From Tilletia caries (Eukaryota; Basidiomycota; Exobasidiomycetes; Tilletiales; Tilletiaceae), in contig JALUTQ010000045.1 in NCBI GenBank assembly GCA_032718865.1, positions 1,612,001 to 1,676,000 on the forward strand: a DNA stretch of 64,000 bases, in the 5' to 3' direction. This document shows, one piece after another, positions 43,501 to 53,560 of the stretch. How positions within the stretch are numbered: position 1 is the first letter of the stretch; each line of letters begins with the position of its first letter. Position numbers and translations under genes: made by a program. Under the pieces are notes generated by a model, which worked only from the letters and a program-made list of their open reading frames with translations, ran no database searches and was not told where the DNA came from.

Positions 43501-43978
43501 TGCAGGGAACTGGCTACATGTCCGATTGACGTCCTCGTCCACTTCGACCGTGCGCAATGAACAGTTCTTCTCGTCGATCTCGTTGGGTTTGGCACCTCTG
43601 CGCCGGTCGAAACTGGTCATTCAAGCCGTTTCGAAGGTCAAAAATGACGACAATCAACGTCTCGCTCGAGGGGAACTACAGCGCTACTTTGGCAGACCTG
43701 ACGACGACGACGCTACACCCGCAAGCCGCACCACATTGCCTTTCGAGATCAGCAATGCGGGCAAGGGCGTCGCTCCCTGGGTCGTGCTCACCCACAGCGA
43801 ACGCCTTCGAGGCTGGTTCGTCGACGATCGCGGAGAACCCAGCAATGCGATCTGGCTTCGACCGGGAGAGCGGCGGGCGATGCGATTTAGGTGCTATGGC
43901 GCGTGCCTGGAAGCGGCTGAGGTTGGGCGTGATATTTCAGCTTTGTCAGTTTGGGATAATGTCGAGGTGCCGCCATGA
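40513..43978 (+). CDS. Secreted beta-mannosidase, glycoside hydrolase family 2
   Basis: Five exons (40513-42082, 42172-42553, 42669-43080, 43179-43271, 43343-43978) join to 1,030 residues. A signal peptide is evident (MKGSHLYRYLAPLLLLLPIP, cleavage near VVQGC). Family motifs include EYWSYTADL, NFIRKGSSDFGWDWGPAY, QNMVRVWGGGRYASDRLYE and VWSEFAFACSLYPTYPTFLE. The proton donor is in ALWAGNNEGE and the nucleophile in VNEFGMHS. The C-terminal beta-domain follows DGRWKTLHYVVARM. The enzyme releases mannose from the non-reducing ends of beta-mannosides from plant mannan or N-glycan cores. Members are usually ~850-950 residues. The extra length comes from loops (GAGAGAG at ~112) and a longer tail. 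The exon 2-3 junction is the least certain. Confidence 0.92.
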
Positions 43979-44155
43979 ACTGCCTATTCTGTGGTTTTGC
44001 CTCTTTCTCGAGCCCGTCTGTGATATTTCAGTGCCACTTTAGGGCTTAAGGAACAGGTATTGACGTTGAGAACAGATTGTACAGGGAAAAGGAATTTGGA
44101 AAGCGTTCGAAGTCGTTGGGGTTGGCAGCGCGATCTCTGGAGTTCGTAAAACATT

Positions 44156-45808
44156 TTACTGCTGTTGTACATGCTGAGTTCCACGCATGGCTTCGCGAAT
44201 CGCCAGCGCAGAAGGCATCCCCGGCACGCCGTCAAACAAGTACCGCCACGCCAGCGAATCCGCATGCTCCGGAGGCTGCCCAGTAGCAACAAAGTACGAA
44301 GCAACAGCCAAGGCAGACGGAGCCCGGAAGGCCGGACCGATCACTATGGCCGACGGACCGAGGACGTTGTTCGATGGGCTGGAGGAGGAGGAAGGGAGCG
44401 CGCCACTACTTTGGTTGTGTCCGACGAGAATGACCGACCCGTCCGCTTGCTGCGAGTAGATGGGCGTCTGGCTGAGCGAGGACGAAGATGTGTCTCCTGC
44501 GTTGGCGTCCGTACCTCCTCCCTTGATGCTGCTGGCACCTGCGCCGGGGTTCATGCCGCCGTCTGCTGTGGGACGGAAGCGCAGGTTGGATTTGCGCCGG
44601 TTCGGTACAGCGGCGGGCTCCTTGCCAGGCCCGACGCTGCCCTGTCCGGGATGGGTCGGACCTCCAGCGGGAAGAATTCCCATTGCAGCGTTACGTTCGG
44701 CCTCGGCGGCCGACACCGCAGCGAGTTCGAACCACGAACCAGGCGGTGGTACGCCATTGGTCGCACCGGCATCGGCGGCCGTCGAAGCACCAGGTTGGGT
44801 CTGAGTAGGCGCGAGCGGGGCTACAGGCGAACCATCGGAGTTCATGACACGAGCCCCCGAACCCTGAAGAATGCCGCGGACTTCCTCGTCTTGGTCGAAA
44901 AGGAGGGCCGACTCCAAGGGAGAAAAGAGACCACTGCATTTGCCGAGCGAGATGTGTTTCCGCGCATTGCCCGTCTCACCGCAGACCGGGTTCAGCACCG
45001 TCCCGCACGCACGACACTTCCAGCTTTCGTACCCCCTCGAGACTCGCTGCGCTTTTCGGGACTCCCTTTCCGCCTCGCCATCGCCCTTAGCGGGCGGGGG
45101 CAGGTACCCGGCGATCCGGAAGAAACGCATCAGACCGATGACTCGACCTCGAAGGGCAGCCCGAGCGGCGGTACTCCAGTGCGTGGCAAGGACGTCCAGA
45201 TCCGGCATCGCATACGGATTGAAAGCGGTGGAGAACAGACCTCCGTTCTTGTGGATATTGATCGGGCCCTCGAAGTGTTCCTCCGTCGCGACCGACATCC
45301 GGGCGCGCTTGGCGGCCGCACGGGAACGCGATGCATCCGCATCGTCGTCGCCATTGGAGACCGATCCAGACTCTCGCGGACGGCGTTGAGAGGACGGGCC
45401 GGCATGGCTCGCGTCTGGGTCCCGAGAGAGGTCGAGCGAGATACTGTGGTCTCTCAGTCCAAGTTGGTGCAATGTCGTCTCTTCCCGGGGTCCATCGCCT
45501 CCTTCATTGGTAGGGGCCGTCGGCGGAGGGGGCTCCGTCAACCCAGTCGGATTGTTGACCGAGGAAGCAGCGAGCGCGATGGCTTGCAGTGGCTGGGCAT
45601 TGATCTCTTGGAACGTCGGAGGGGGAGGAGGCTGCTGGACCGGGTTCGGAGCAGGGGGCGGGGGCATCGCCGTACCTGAACCATTCGGAGGTGCCTCCGC
45701 CGTCAACGGATGATTTCCGAGGCCGGGGATACCTTCGATCATACCATCGGAGAGCGTCGTACGCGTCTGTCCACCGAGGCTGAGAGGTGCAGGTGCTTGA
45801 GGATCCAT
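44156..45808 (-). CDS. Hypothetical protein with a BED-like zinc finger
   Basis: 550 residues in one exon, from MDPQAPAPLSLGG. The first ~180 residues are Pro/Ser-rich, with a basic patch (SRAAAKRARM). A central structured region (~190-330) contains INIHKNGGLFSTAFNPYAMP, LRGRVIGLMRFFRIAGYLPP and a Cys/His cluster: WKCRACGTVLNPVCG followed by NARKHISLGKC. The C-x2-C...H-x5-C pattern resembles a degenerate BED or C2HC finger. The C-terminus is disordered, then ends in a helical segment (APSALAVASYFVATGQPPEH, LAIREAMRG). DNA or RNA binding is plausible. No specific family is recognised. Its 3' end is 177 bp from the convergent beta-mannosidase gene. Confidence 0.6.
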   Translation of the reverse strand: MDPQAPAPLSLGGQTRTTLSDGMIEGIPGLGNHPLTAEAPPNGSGTAMPPPPAPNPVQQPPPPPTFQEINAQPLQAIALAASSVNNPTGLTEPPPPTAPTNEGGDGPREETTLHQLGLRDHSISLDLSRDPDASHAGPSSQRRPRESGSVSNGDDDADASRSRAAAKRARMSVATEEHFEGPINIHKNGGLFSTAFNPYAMPDLDVLATHWSTAARAALRGRVIGLMRFFRIAGYLPPPAKGDGEAERESRKAQRVSRGYESWKCRACGTVLNPVCGETGNARKHISLGKCSGLFSPLESALLFDQDEEVRGILQGSGARVMNSDGSPVAPLAPTQTQPGASTAADAGATNGVPPPGSWFELAAVSAAEAERNAAMGILPAGGPTHPGQGSVGPGKEPAAVPNRRKSNLRFRPTADGGMNPGAGASSIKGGGTDANAGDTSSSSLSQTPIYSQQADGSVILVGHNQSSGALPSSSSSPSNNVLGPSAIVIGPAFRAPSALAVASYFVATGQPPEHADSLAWRYLFDGVPGMPSALAIREAMRGTQHVQQQ

Positions 45809-46390
45809 GTCTATGGAATTATCGACGAATATCTTCTCCTAATCTGTCTCTCGCGCGTTTTGGATCGAGAAGGCCCAGGAGACCGATCTAAAAGGACGTA
45901 AGGACGTGAAATCGGTGACTCCTCTTCGCCGCAGCAATGTCGAAGAGGCAGGCTTCCGCACCAGCTTCCCTGCGTGAGCTTGAGAAGAGGGATGCGAGCG
46001 AAGGGAAGGGCTTGAGGATGCTATCTCCAATGTGCTCGAACAGCAGGATGTGGATGGTGAACGGGAGTGGGTGGCTGAAAACGGTGCTTGGAGTGGTGCG
46101 TCCCTTCCCCGCGCGGTTTTTCCACGTTCTGCTCCGCAAATCCCAAGTTCTGATCCCGTTTCCCACGGCTTCACCTCATCTCACTGATACTGCTGTGGTA
46201 CGTGCGCGCTCTTCTTCACCGCTTCACCTGCTGTATCCCGTTGATTCATTCATTCTTTGCTCGACTGAAGAGTACATAAATACTGAGTGAATGACCAGCC
46301 GGAGAGAGGAGAGAGGGTGGATGCGTTGGAGAGATGGAGAGGTGGAGGGATGGAGAGATGGAGGGATGGAGGGAAGGTTTAGTCAACACA
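45809..46390. other. Intergenic, no supported gene
   Basis: The plus strand has a 117-codon ORF from 45937 and a short protein-like stretch in another frame (~46008-46090), but no splice arrangement joins them in frame. A GGAGAGAT-type repeat lies at ~46310-46375. Confidence 0.4.
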
Positions 46391-47264
46391 TCACTTCCCG
46401 TACCCGTATCCGTTGTAATAGTATCCCCCCCGATCAGCGCAGATCCCATCAGTAACTGTCACATTCGTCGTCGGGTCCAAAAGCGAAGGTCGCTGGATGG
46501 TGTACGCTTGGAAGAGGCAGTATCCCGATGCACACTGGTCGTTACCGAGGCAGAGCTTGCCGTTGGGTTGCGCCTTGGGCGTAGGTGTGTAGCATTTTCC
46601 ATCGAAGCCGCACAGCCCAGCGCAGTTGTAGTTGAACTGGCACGAGTCTCCGTCCACACCCCGGACGCAGTAGCCGTTGTGGCACAGACCGTCGACACAG
46701 CTCTTGTAGTTCACACAGCCCTTCTGGCCCACCCGGAGGTAGTCGCATTTCTTGGGCGAGGTCTCGACAACGTGCGGCTCCAGGATCTCGCCGTTCTGGT
46801 CGCGGTTGATCAGGGTCGTAAGGCATCGACCACTTGTGCATTGGAGGTCGAACGAGCAGACTTCGGCCGGCTGCTTCTTGGGGACGCAGGTGCTCGTCTT
46901 CTTGTCGCAGTTGCGAGTCGCACAGTTGCCGCCTCGGAAGCAGGGGCCTAACGGAGTAGAGAATAAATTCAGTAGAGCACGAGATGTAGCATAATCATGC
47001 GGCCAACAGGAACTCACCGCCCAGGGGCTGACGCTGGCAAGTCTTCTTGGTGGTGCCTGAGATGAGCTTGCAGTAGCTCGAGTAACACTCTTGGTTCGAG
47101 GTGCACGTCGAGCCGACATATTTGGTACCAGCACGTGCCAAGACGGTAGATCCCTCGTCGTCGAAGTCCAGGGGGGTGGCGCTGACGACAGCGGTGAAGA
47201 TGGAACCAGCGAGCACGGCAAGCATCAGCTTTGCGCCGCTGTTCTTAATGAACGACATCATCAT
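46391..47264 (-). CDS. Secreted cysteine-rich protein with five C-x5-C repeats
   Basis: Two exons (47264-47018, 46947-46391) give 267 residues. Residues 1-30 are a signal peptide (MMMSFIKNSGAKLMLAVLAG, cleavage near VVSA). The mature protein repeats a short disulfide module: CTSNQECYSSYC, CSFDLQCTSGRC, CVNYKSCVDGLC, CQFNYNCAGLC and CLGNDQCASGYC, each followed by one or more further Cys (for example KKTC, STC, GYC, GKC). This resembles EB-module or Dickkopf-like cysteine patterns found in secreted fungal proteins. The tail is Gly/Tyr-rich (YYYNGYGYGK). The extracellular location is well supported. A role at the cell wall or host interface is inference. A TATA box lies ~160 bp upstream and a long GGA repeat fills the leader. 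Confidence 0.82.
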
Positions 47265-47275
47265 GAAGAGAGTCC

Positions 47276-47340
47276 TGGAGGAGGAGGAGGAGGAGGAGGA
47301 GGAGGAGGAGGAGGAGGAGGAGGAAGAGGAAGAGGAGAAA
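47276..47340 (+). repeat. (GAG)n microsatellite in the 5' leader of the cysteine-rich gene
   Basis: About 16 nearly perfect GAG/GGA triplets, then AGA-rich degenerate units. On the transcribed minus strand this is a CTC-rich leader tract directly before the ATG. Confidence 0.9.
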
Positions 47341-47420
47341 AGAAGCGGGATGAGGGCGAGGGTAAAAACTGCAGGGGGACAAGCACAGGAAAAGAATGTT
47401 CAGCGACGGACAGCCCTCAT

Positions 47421-47428
47421 TTATATAC
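47421..47428 (-). promoter_or_regulatory. TATA box of the cysteine-rich secreted protein gene
   Basis: The minus strand reads GTATATAA, 157-164 bp upstream of the ATG at 47264, in an otherwise GC-rich context. Confidence 0.55.
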
Positions 47429-47915
47429 GCCCTCGCCAGCTGATCTCCACCCGCACTGAACGTGCAGACAGCAGAATGCATTATGCAGCTGGTAGTGGTC
47501 AGCGCTTGCCTTTTCCCGGGACCTACTGGTTGCCTGAACGCCGCCTGATCCTGAATCGTCTAGCAAGTATGTATGTATAGCGAACCTTGTGCCCTTTTGT
47601 CCATGCTGCTCCGAGGTTTTGTCTTAATCCATGCTCCTTCAAGCTTCAAGGCGGAGTACCGGGGACAATTGCATGGCCGGGGCTGAAGCTGCTACTTAAG
47701 CGATAGGATGGTGGATGCAGCGTGGATGGTAGGCGGTGGCTGTTGCGATGGTGCCGGGGGGGAGGGTAAAGCATGCATTTCATGCAGAGAGCTGTACAAT
47801 ACAAAGGAGAGCCGAAGAGGGAGCCGTGCGGGGAACAGTGATGAAGGTAGGTGCATGCCTTTCTGTTGAGTGGAATATATACAAAAACACAGCCGTAAGC
47901 GCCGTACAATTGGTA

Positions 47916-47986
47916 GCCCTCCTAGTTTAGTGGTAAAACAGCTCTCTCGTAAAGAGCAGCCAGTCGTTCGATTCGGCTGTAGGGCA
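47916..47986 (+). tRNA. tRNA-Thr (anticodon CGU)
   Basis: A 71-base cloverleaf can be drawn. The anticodon stem GCTCT/AGAGC encloses loop CTCGTAA (anticodon CGT). The T-arm is AGTCG-TTCGATT-CGGCT, and the D-arm region TAGTTTAGTGGTAAAAC matches an A box. The B box is GTTCGATTC. The acceptor stem GCCCTCC/GTAGGGC has one C-T mismatch at the sixth pair. There is no intron. A ten-T terminator follows. The gene lies ~137 bp before the Misato start. Confidence 0.9.
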
Positions 47987-47996
47987 TATGTTTTGC

Positions 47997-48006
47997 TTTT
48001 TTTTTT
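47997..48006 (+). terminator. RNA polymerase III terminator of tRNA-Thr
   Basis: A run of ten T, preceded by TTTT at 47991-47994, just 10 bases after the tRNA. Confidence 0.8.
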
Positions 48007-48123
48007 CGCTTTTCTTTTTTCTATTACCCTCGCACGCTCGCACCCTGGATCATGGATGCCTTTCCCTTTTTCTCTCTTCCTAACCTCGAACTTCACGCAT
48101 CGGTTGTTGCCTATTCTGAGAAG

Positions 48124-50931
48124 ATGCAGAAGGAGCAACTGTTCCTGACCTTTGGCAGCTTTGCAGCACATGTCCAGACGCACTTCTGGAATGCCCAAGA
48201 GTCGTACTTTGACTATGGCCACCCTGACACCGACGAGGACGTCGCACAGCCGCTCCCGCCTCTCGTCGATCATGACGTCTGCTTCCGGGCCGGCCTAGGC
48301 GTCCGTGGCGAGGAGACTTATTTACCTCGCACGCTTCTCTTTGACTTGCGCGAGGAGTTTGGCACGCTGAGGAATGTCAATCGGTTGTACGATGCTCTGG
48401 GGGGCGAAGACGAGGGAGACGAGGACGTCGCACGTCAAATTGTAAACGATGGGTCGATCGCCACTTGGTATGTCTTCTCTAGAGGTCAAAAGCGCAAAGC
48501 TGATATTGAGCCTTGAGTCTGACCTTCTCTGTCTCTGTCCACTAGGGGTCATTCTGTCGACGTATTGTATACCGGCCCAAGGATTCCGCAGAGTCGATAT
48601 CAGCACGAGCTCGACAACGGCGACGATGATGACGACCGCTCCGACCTCTCTGCCTCGGACCACGAGGAAGACAGGCCTTCAGATCGCAAGCAAGATGATC
48701 CATCTCACTCGTCAACAAAGGTGACACCCGCATCAACTTCAAAATCCGTCAGGAGGGGCAAGACCGCCAGACGATACTGGTCCGACTATGCCCGGGTACC
48801 GTTCCACCCACGCTCGCTCATCCGAGTCGGGGCGGGATCTGCGAGCGCGTGGGGCTCAGGTGCGGGCTCGGATCCGTTCTTGAGGCCTATGCGTGGGATG
48901 ACGAATGAGTTGGAAGAGGGAGCGGGCGAGCAGGAGGAGGAGCAGGAGGATGGGCGACGACGATTCGAGACCTATGAGCAAGGTCACCGCACCGCCAGGC
49001 AATTGGACAAGGTAAGTCGGTTCCATTCTGGGTGCAGCGGTGAATAGGGAGAACTTGTGTACTCAACGAACAATTTACCCTTCCGCAGGATCAAGAAGTC
49101 TCGGACGACAACTTGAGATGGTTCGCAGAGGACAGCGACTCGCTCCAGGTAGGTCAATCATCTTGATACATTTCTCCACCTTTTGGCGCCCCCTATCTCT
49201 TCCGTTAACATACATTTCACTCCTTAAAAGGCCTTCAACCTAACGACGACAAGCTCCGACGCGTTCTCAGGCTTCTCAGCCCACTATGCCGAAAGCGTGC
49301 GAGACGAGTATGCGAAGACGGACCTCCTCGTGTGGGCAACTGAATGGGGCACGGCTGTATCTACGGAATCATCGAGTGCGCAGGCGAAGAAAAAGAAGAG
49401 GGCTCAAGCTGCGATATCAGGGTCTGAGCCGCTCTCGGGCGAGGAATTGGTGCGTATGCCTTCTTTCGTCACTCTCTGAGGCGTTTTTGAATTGCTCATG
49501 TAAGAGTTCCTTCCCATCCCTGCTTCTCGACAATCAGCGCCTGGCCCGTGTCCGACGGATGAACCAGGCACTCTCAGCAGCCTCCCTCTCCGACTCCGCC
49601 TCCCTCTACATCCCGCTCACTTTACCTCAACCATCTCCGCCCGCCCCGACCCAGCAGACTGCTGGTACATCAAACATCCACATGAACCCACGTTTGGATA
49701 TTGTCAGTCGCATGGTCGGCGCTGCTGCTGAGATGACGCAGAAACGCAAGCGGACGTGGGACTCGAATATGCAGAGAGCGCGGTGGAGTGATATGTGGCA
49801 TTCTGCTGCTTTGTTGGCTGCGCACATCGAAACGTCGACGTTGCCGAGCCGGTGAGTTTTCAATCCCCGTTTCTCCTTCTCGTCTTCAGCCTGACTGTGG
49901 GTCAGGGTGTCTGCCTTTCTAACTGCTGTGTTTCTCTCACGATACTGTCCGCAGACTTCGCGATCGACCCGAATCGATCCCACAGCTCACCTCTCGTCTG
50001 AACTGGCGACAGAACACCCGAGTCGGAATCCTAGGCGGCTGCCTCCCCACCCCCCTCCTCGCCGAGATCCAACACGAAAACATCGTGAGGGAATTCGACC
50101 CGATCGAAGCCATGCTCGCCGCTCGAGGCCTACTCGCTAAAACATCGTCGGATCGGAACAAGCAGAGGAACGAGCCCTGGACGCCCGAGTTCGGACGGAG
50201 GGAGGTGGAGGCAAGCTGGGTGGACTTCTTGCCTCCGGCCCAGCAGCAAGGAAGACAGAAGATTCGTGCGAGACAATTCGCACAGACTCTAACGGCGCGC
50301 GATGCGGATGTGGGAGCGAAGATCCCGACGCAGAGCGTGATGGAGGCTTGGTCTGGTCTGCCCGCACCACTGGGAACAACGTGAGTTGTTGTCACAGATT
50401 TCAAAAAAAAGAATCGTCCATTGTCTTCGAGTGGAGCTAACAGATTCATCTTCTGCGCGATGGAACAGTCACTTCGTCCCGCTCGCGTACAACATCCTAC
50501 CCTCCCATCCCCAATTCTTCAACGACCTCACGAATACAGGCAGAGCACTACCCGACGCGAGCCTCGCACCGACCAACAAGCGCGTTCGCACCATGCCCCT
50601 CGTCTCCGGTCTCTCCACTGGTCCACAAACAGCGGCCGTCCTGCTCGCGCACCGACGGTTCGTCCAAGACGTCCTCAGGGGCCACGTCCCGCTGCAAATG
50701 TACGGAATCGGCGGGAATGGCGCGGGAGCGTCTGGCGCGGCGAGTAGCGAGGACAGCGAGGGTGTCATCGGTGGACGGGATGGGCTGAAGGAGGTCTTGG
50801 AGCGGTTGGAGGAGATGTTGCAGGGCTACGAGGGTGAAGGTGCGGATGGTGATGATGAGGATGACGAGGGGGATGGGAGGGGCACGGATGAGGAGTGGGT
50901 AGAGAACGGCGAGGAGTGGGACCTTGAGTGA
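48124..50931 (+). CDS. DML1: Misato/DML1 homologue, tubulin-like mitochondrial segregation protein
   Basis: Seven exons (48124-48467, 48546-49011, 49089-49148, 49231-49449, 49538-49851, 49955-50380, 50469-50931) join to 763 residues. The start MQKEQLFLTFGSFAAHVQTH matches the family opening and was preferred to the in-frame ATG 24 codons upstream. Signatures include HFWNAQESYFDY, VDHDVCFRAGLGVRGEETYL, PRTLLFDLREEFGTL and a tubulin-like segment LRWFAEDSDSLQAFNLTTTS. Further on are NTRVGILGGCLPTPLLAEI and AAVLLAHRRFVQDVL. In yeast, Dml1 is needed for mitochondrial DNA partition. In animals, Misato affects mitochondrial morphology. Acidic insertions (~155-195 and the end) make it longer than most members. 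It is convergent with IME4, with stops 90 bp apart. Confidence 0.92.
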
Positions 50932-51021
50932 ATGCTTCTGCTTTAGAGAGCGAAAAATTCTATGCAGCTGTGACCTTTTGATGCTGAATTGGTGATGAGC
51001 AGAACTACGATTGCGGTTCTT

Positions 51022-53124
51022 TTATTGCTGCCCGGCACGCCATGCCGACAGTCTTTGTTGGAGGATAGGATCATGCTTTTGGAAGAAGGGAAACACAAGT
51101 CAATGGTTTAAATGCTTTGTTGGACGAGCACTCTGAAGGGGCTGGAGCATGAAACTCACCACAGACTCGCTCACGCCTGAGTCCCCCTTCAGCTGATTGC
51201 CCAGAGTAAGCCAGCCACGCCTCGTATTATGTCTCCGTCCGAACAACTCCACCTTCCGTCCCCCGGGACACAACCTCTCGATCATCCCATACAGCTCGTC
51301 AGGCTTCCTCGACGTGTCCCGCACCTCGGACACGATCACGTCTGTCGCCAAACCTGCGGTGGAGTGGAGCCAGGACGGGAGGAGATGGGAAGGGTCGATA
51401 CCTGGTGAGGCGCCCGCGTTTGTCGTCGTTGTTGTCGGGCGTCCGGCTGGGAAACCGTTGAACGTCGGTTGGGCAGGAGCGTCTGCCTGTTCGTGGGTGT
51501 CTTGTGGTTGTCTCCGCACTTTGGCTGCGACGAGACAGTGCTCCTTTGTGTGGTTGAGCCAGTGGCCTGTCCGACCGGTGCGGATGAGACGCTGTGTCTG
51601 GCCGATCTTGACCCAGATCAATTCATCGATGCGTGTATACCTGAGCAAAAGCCAAATGGCATATTGAGTATTTCAGGTCGGAGAATGGGGAACAGATGAG
51701 TATGATTGAGCTCACCCCCAGTAGGTCAAGAGTTCACGTCCCAGCTCCATGGCTCGGCCAGTCACCCAGAGAAAGAGTAATCCTTCGTCTTGAAGCATCG
51801 GAAAGGGCATGGCGCGCATATCGTCGTCCGTCATGGTACCGTACGGCAGACTGTTCAAGGAGCAAACGCATGTGTCAGCACTTCCCCGGCCATGACCCCG
51901 CACACGCTTGTGGCACCGAAGAAGTAAGCACGTACGACATGTGAATGTCCCAAGGTGGGTCAGCGACGATGACATCGAATTTTCCCAGCATGGAGAAATC
52001 GAATGTCTTGATATTGCAGTCAATCCACTGCGCCGGGAGCTGAGAGATGGAGATCAAGATTTGTGAATATGGTGTATCTTCCTGGTGAGTGACATAATTT
52101 CCATGCGCATAGACATGTTCTTGCTGCCACAAAGACTGACCTGAGGAGCGACAGCAAGACCATCCACAGACGAGGCCGTGTCCGCCGCGCCCATATTGGG
52201 CCGGACCCAAGAGTTCAAGCCAAGCTCGATCAGGGCTTCGACGGGTCTTCGCACGGCCGCTTCTCGAGCTTCGTCGCTGTCCATGTCGTAGGGCGCTTGC
52301 CAGTGAAAGGATGCCTTCGGGTCTGATGCGGATCCGTTCGAGGGCGAGCTTGACGGGGGCGCGACCAGCTGGAAGTGAAGATACTGTGTGTAGATACTTC
52401 CAAGATGAGTTTCGCCACCGAAGCCAGAGGGCAATCGTACTCCACCGTGGGGCTTAAATCTGAACGTACCTTGCAAGTTGTCATTCGATGGCAGGTATTG
52501 AGATAGCTAAAGACTCAATATGGTCAGGCTTGCTCTCATTATAATCTGGACAGGCGAGTCACAGACGTACCTGCAATGTCCGAAGCTGGCATCCGTATGG
52601 GGAAGGAATATGGGCTCAAAGTGAAGCTTTTCCCCATCCCAGTCCGAAGAGGAGAGTATCGTTCGTTAGCTCCAACTTCCACTTCGATTGAAAGAGCAGG
52701 GAAGGGGGGAGATGAATACATACCAGCATACATGCGCCGTCCTCGGCCTTGGCTCGCGACGATGAAGGCGAGCTCATCTGTGCATGGGCAGCGCATTCTG
52801 CTCGAGTCAAATGCTCGCAGAATGCTTGGAATCGATTGTCCTTGGAGTGCATCTGGCGAGGCACGGATTGCAATCCAGGAAGAAGAAAGGAAGATGTCAT
52901 CAGACTGCCTTCACCTATGGCTACGTTTTCTATCAGTCAGGAGGGAAGAGGAAGTGCCCACGTACTGCTCTGGTAAGAATGCGTTCCTTCGCGGTGGGAT
53001 GGCCGAGGTAGCGATGGGTGAGAGCATTGATCACATCCTCATCGACCGACGCTGGGTAGTACTCGCCGAGAGCATCATGGGCCGCAGCCTCTTGAAGCGG
53101 AGCCACGGGAAGAAGGACCTCCAT
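51022..53124 (-). CDS. IME4: N6-adenosine methyltransferase IME4/METTL3 (MT-A70 family)
   Basis: Nine minus-strand exons close in frame to 465 residues: 53124-52966, 52852-52724, 52626-52571, 52506-52470, 52383-52141, 52039-51936, 51850-51716, 51640-51160 and 51075-51022. The pre-domain [12 protein letters not shown] is followed by a METTL3-type CCCH pair ([10 protein letters not shown]...[25 protein letters not shown]). The catalytic domain follows: [20 protein letters not shown], then [51 protein letters not shown], then NHTKEHCLV, and [20 protein letters not shown] before LFGR. The DPPW motif that binds the target adenine is intact. In METTL3-type proteins this domain installs m6A on mRNA. 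The last exon ([17 protein letters not shown]) was chosen because it restores the family C-terminus. An in-frame read-through would instead add 19 residues. Confidence 0.95.
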
Positions 53125-53560
53125 CTCAGATGCACTTGCTCTCCTTCTGCGTTCGTCGTTTCGAAGTCTCTCAACCAGTTACTGTAGTTACGAGTCCAGT
53201 CGAGGTCGTTTTATCCAGAGCTCGCTCCGTTCCAGCATGATGATGATGGTTTTTAACGTCTGTGGAACTACTTTCTAAACACGACTACATGTTCAACACT
53301 AAGACGAGCGAGAAGCGCTGACTCCCCTACAACGCGAGTAGGGATTATTCGTGCCGGTACTACGGATTCCACTGTTGGCTGCACAGTGAGTGGCTTGGAT
53401 CGGAGAGGTGGTAGCGATGGTTCCGACTGGCAGAGAAACTCTGCCCTCCTCGAAATTCATCTCAGAGTGAAGGAATACCCGTGCGCGCGGGTCTACACCG
53501 CCCAACTGACCGGTCCTCGTCGTCATGACGCGCATCAAGGCCGGAAGTGATAAAAAGAAA
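53125..53560. other. IME4 upstream region and edge of a LINE fragment
   Basis: Bases 53125-53300 are the likely IME4 promoter. Bases 53300-53560 contain a weak minus-strand frame without a recognisable endonuclease motif. Confidence 0.35.

Noticed and set aside
45937..46290. 117-codon plus-strand ORF
   Set aside because: The only protein-like part is in a different frame, and no splice pair joins them in phase.
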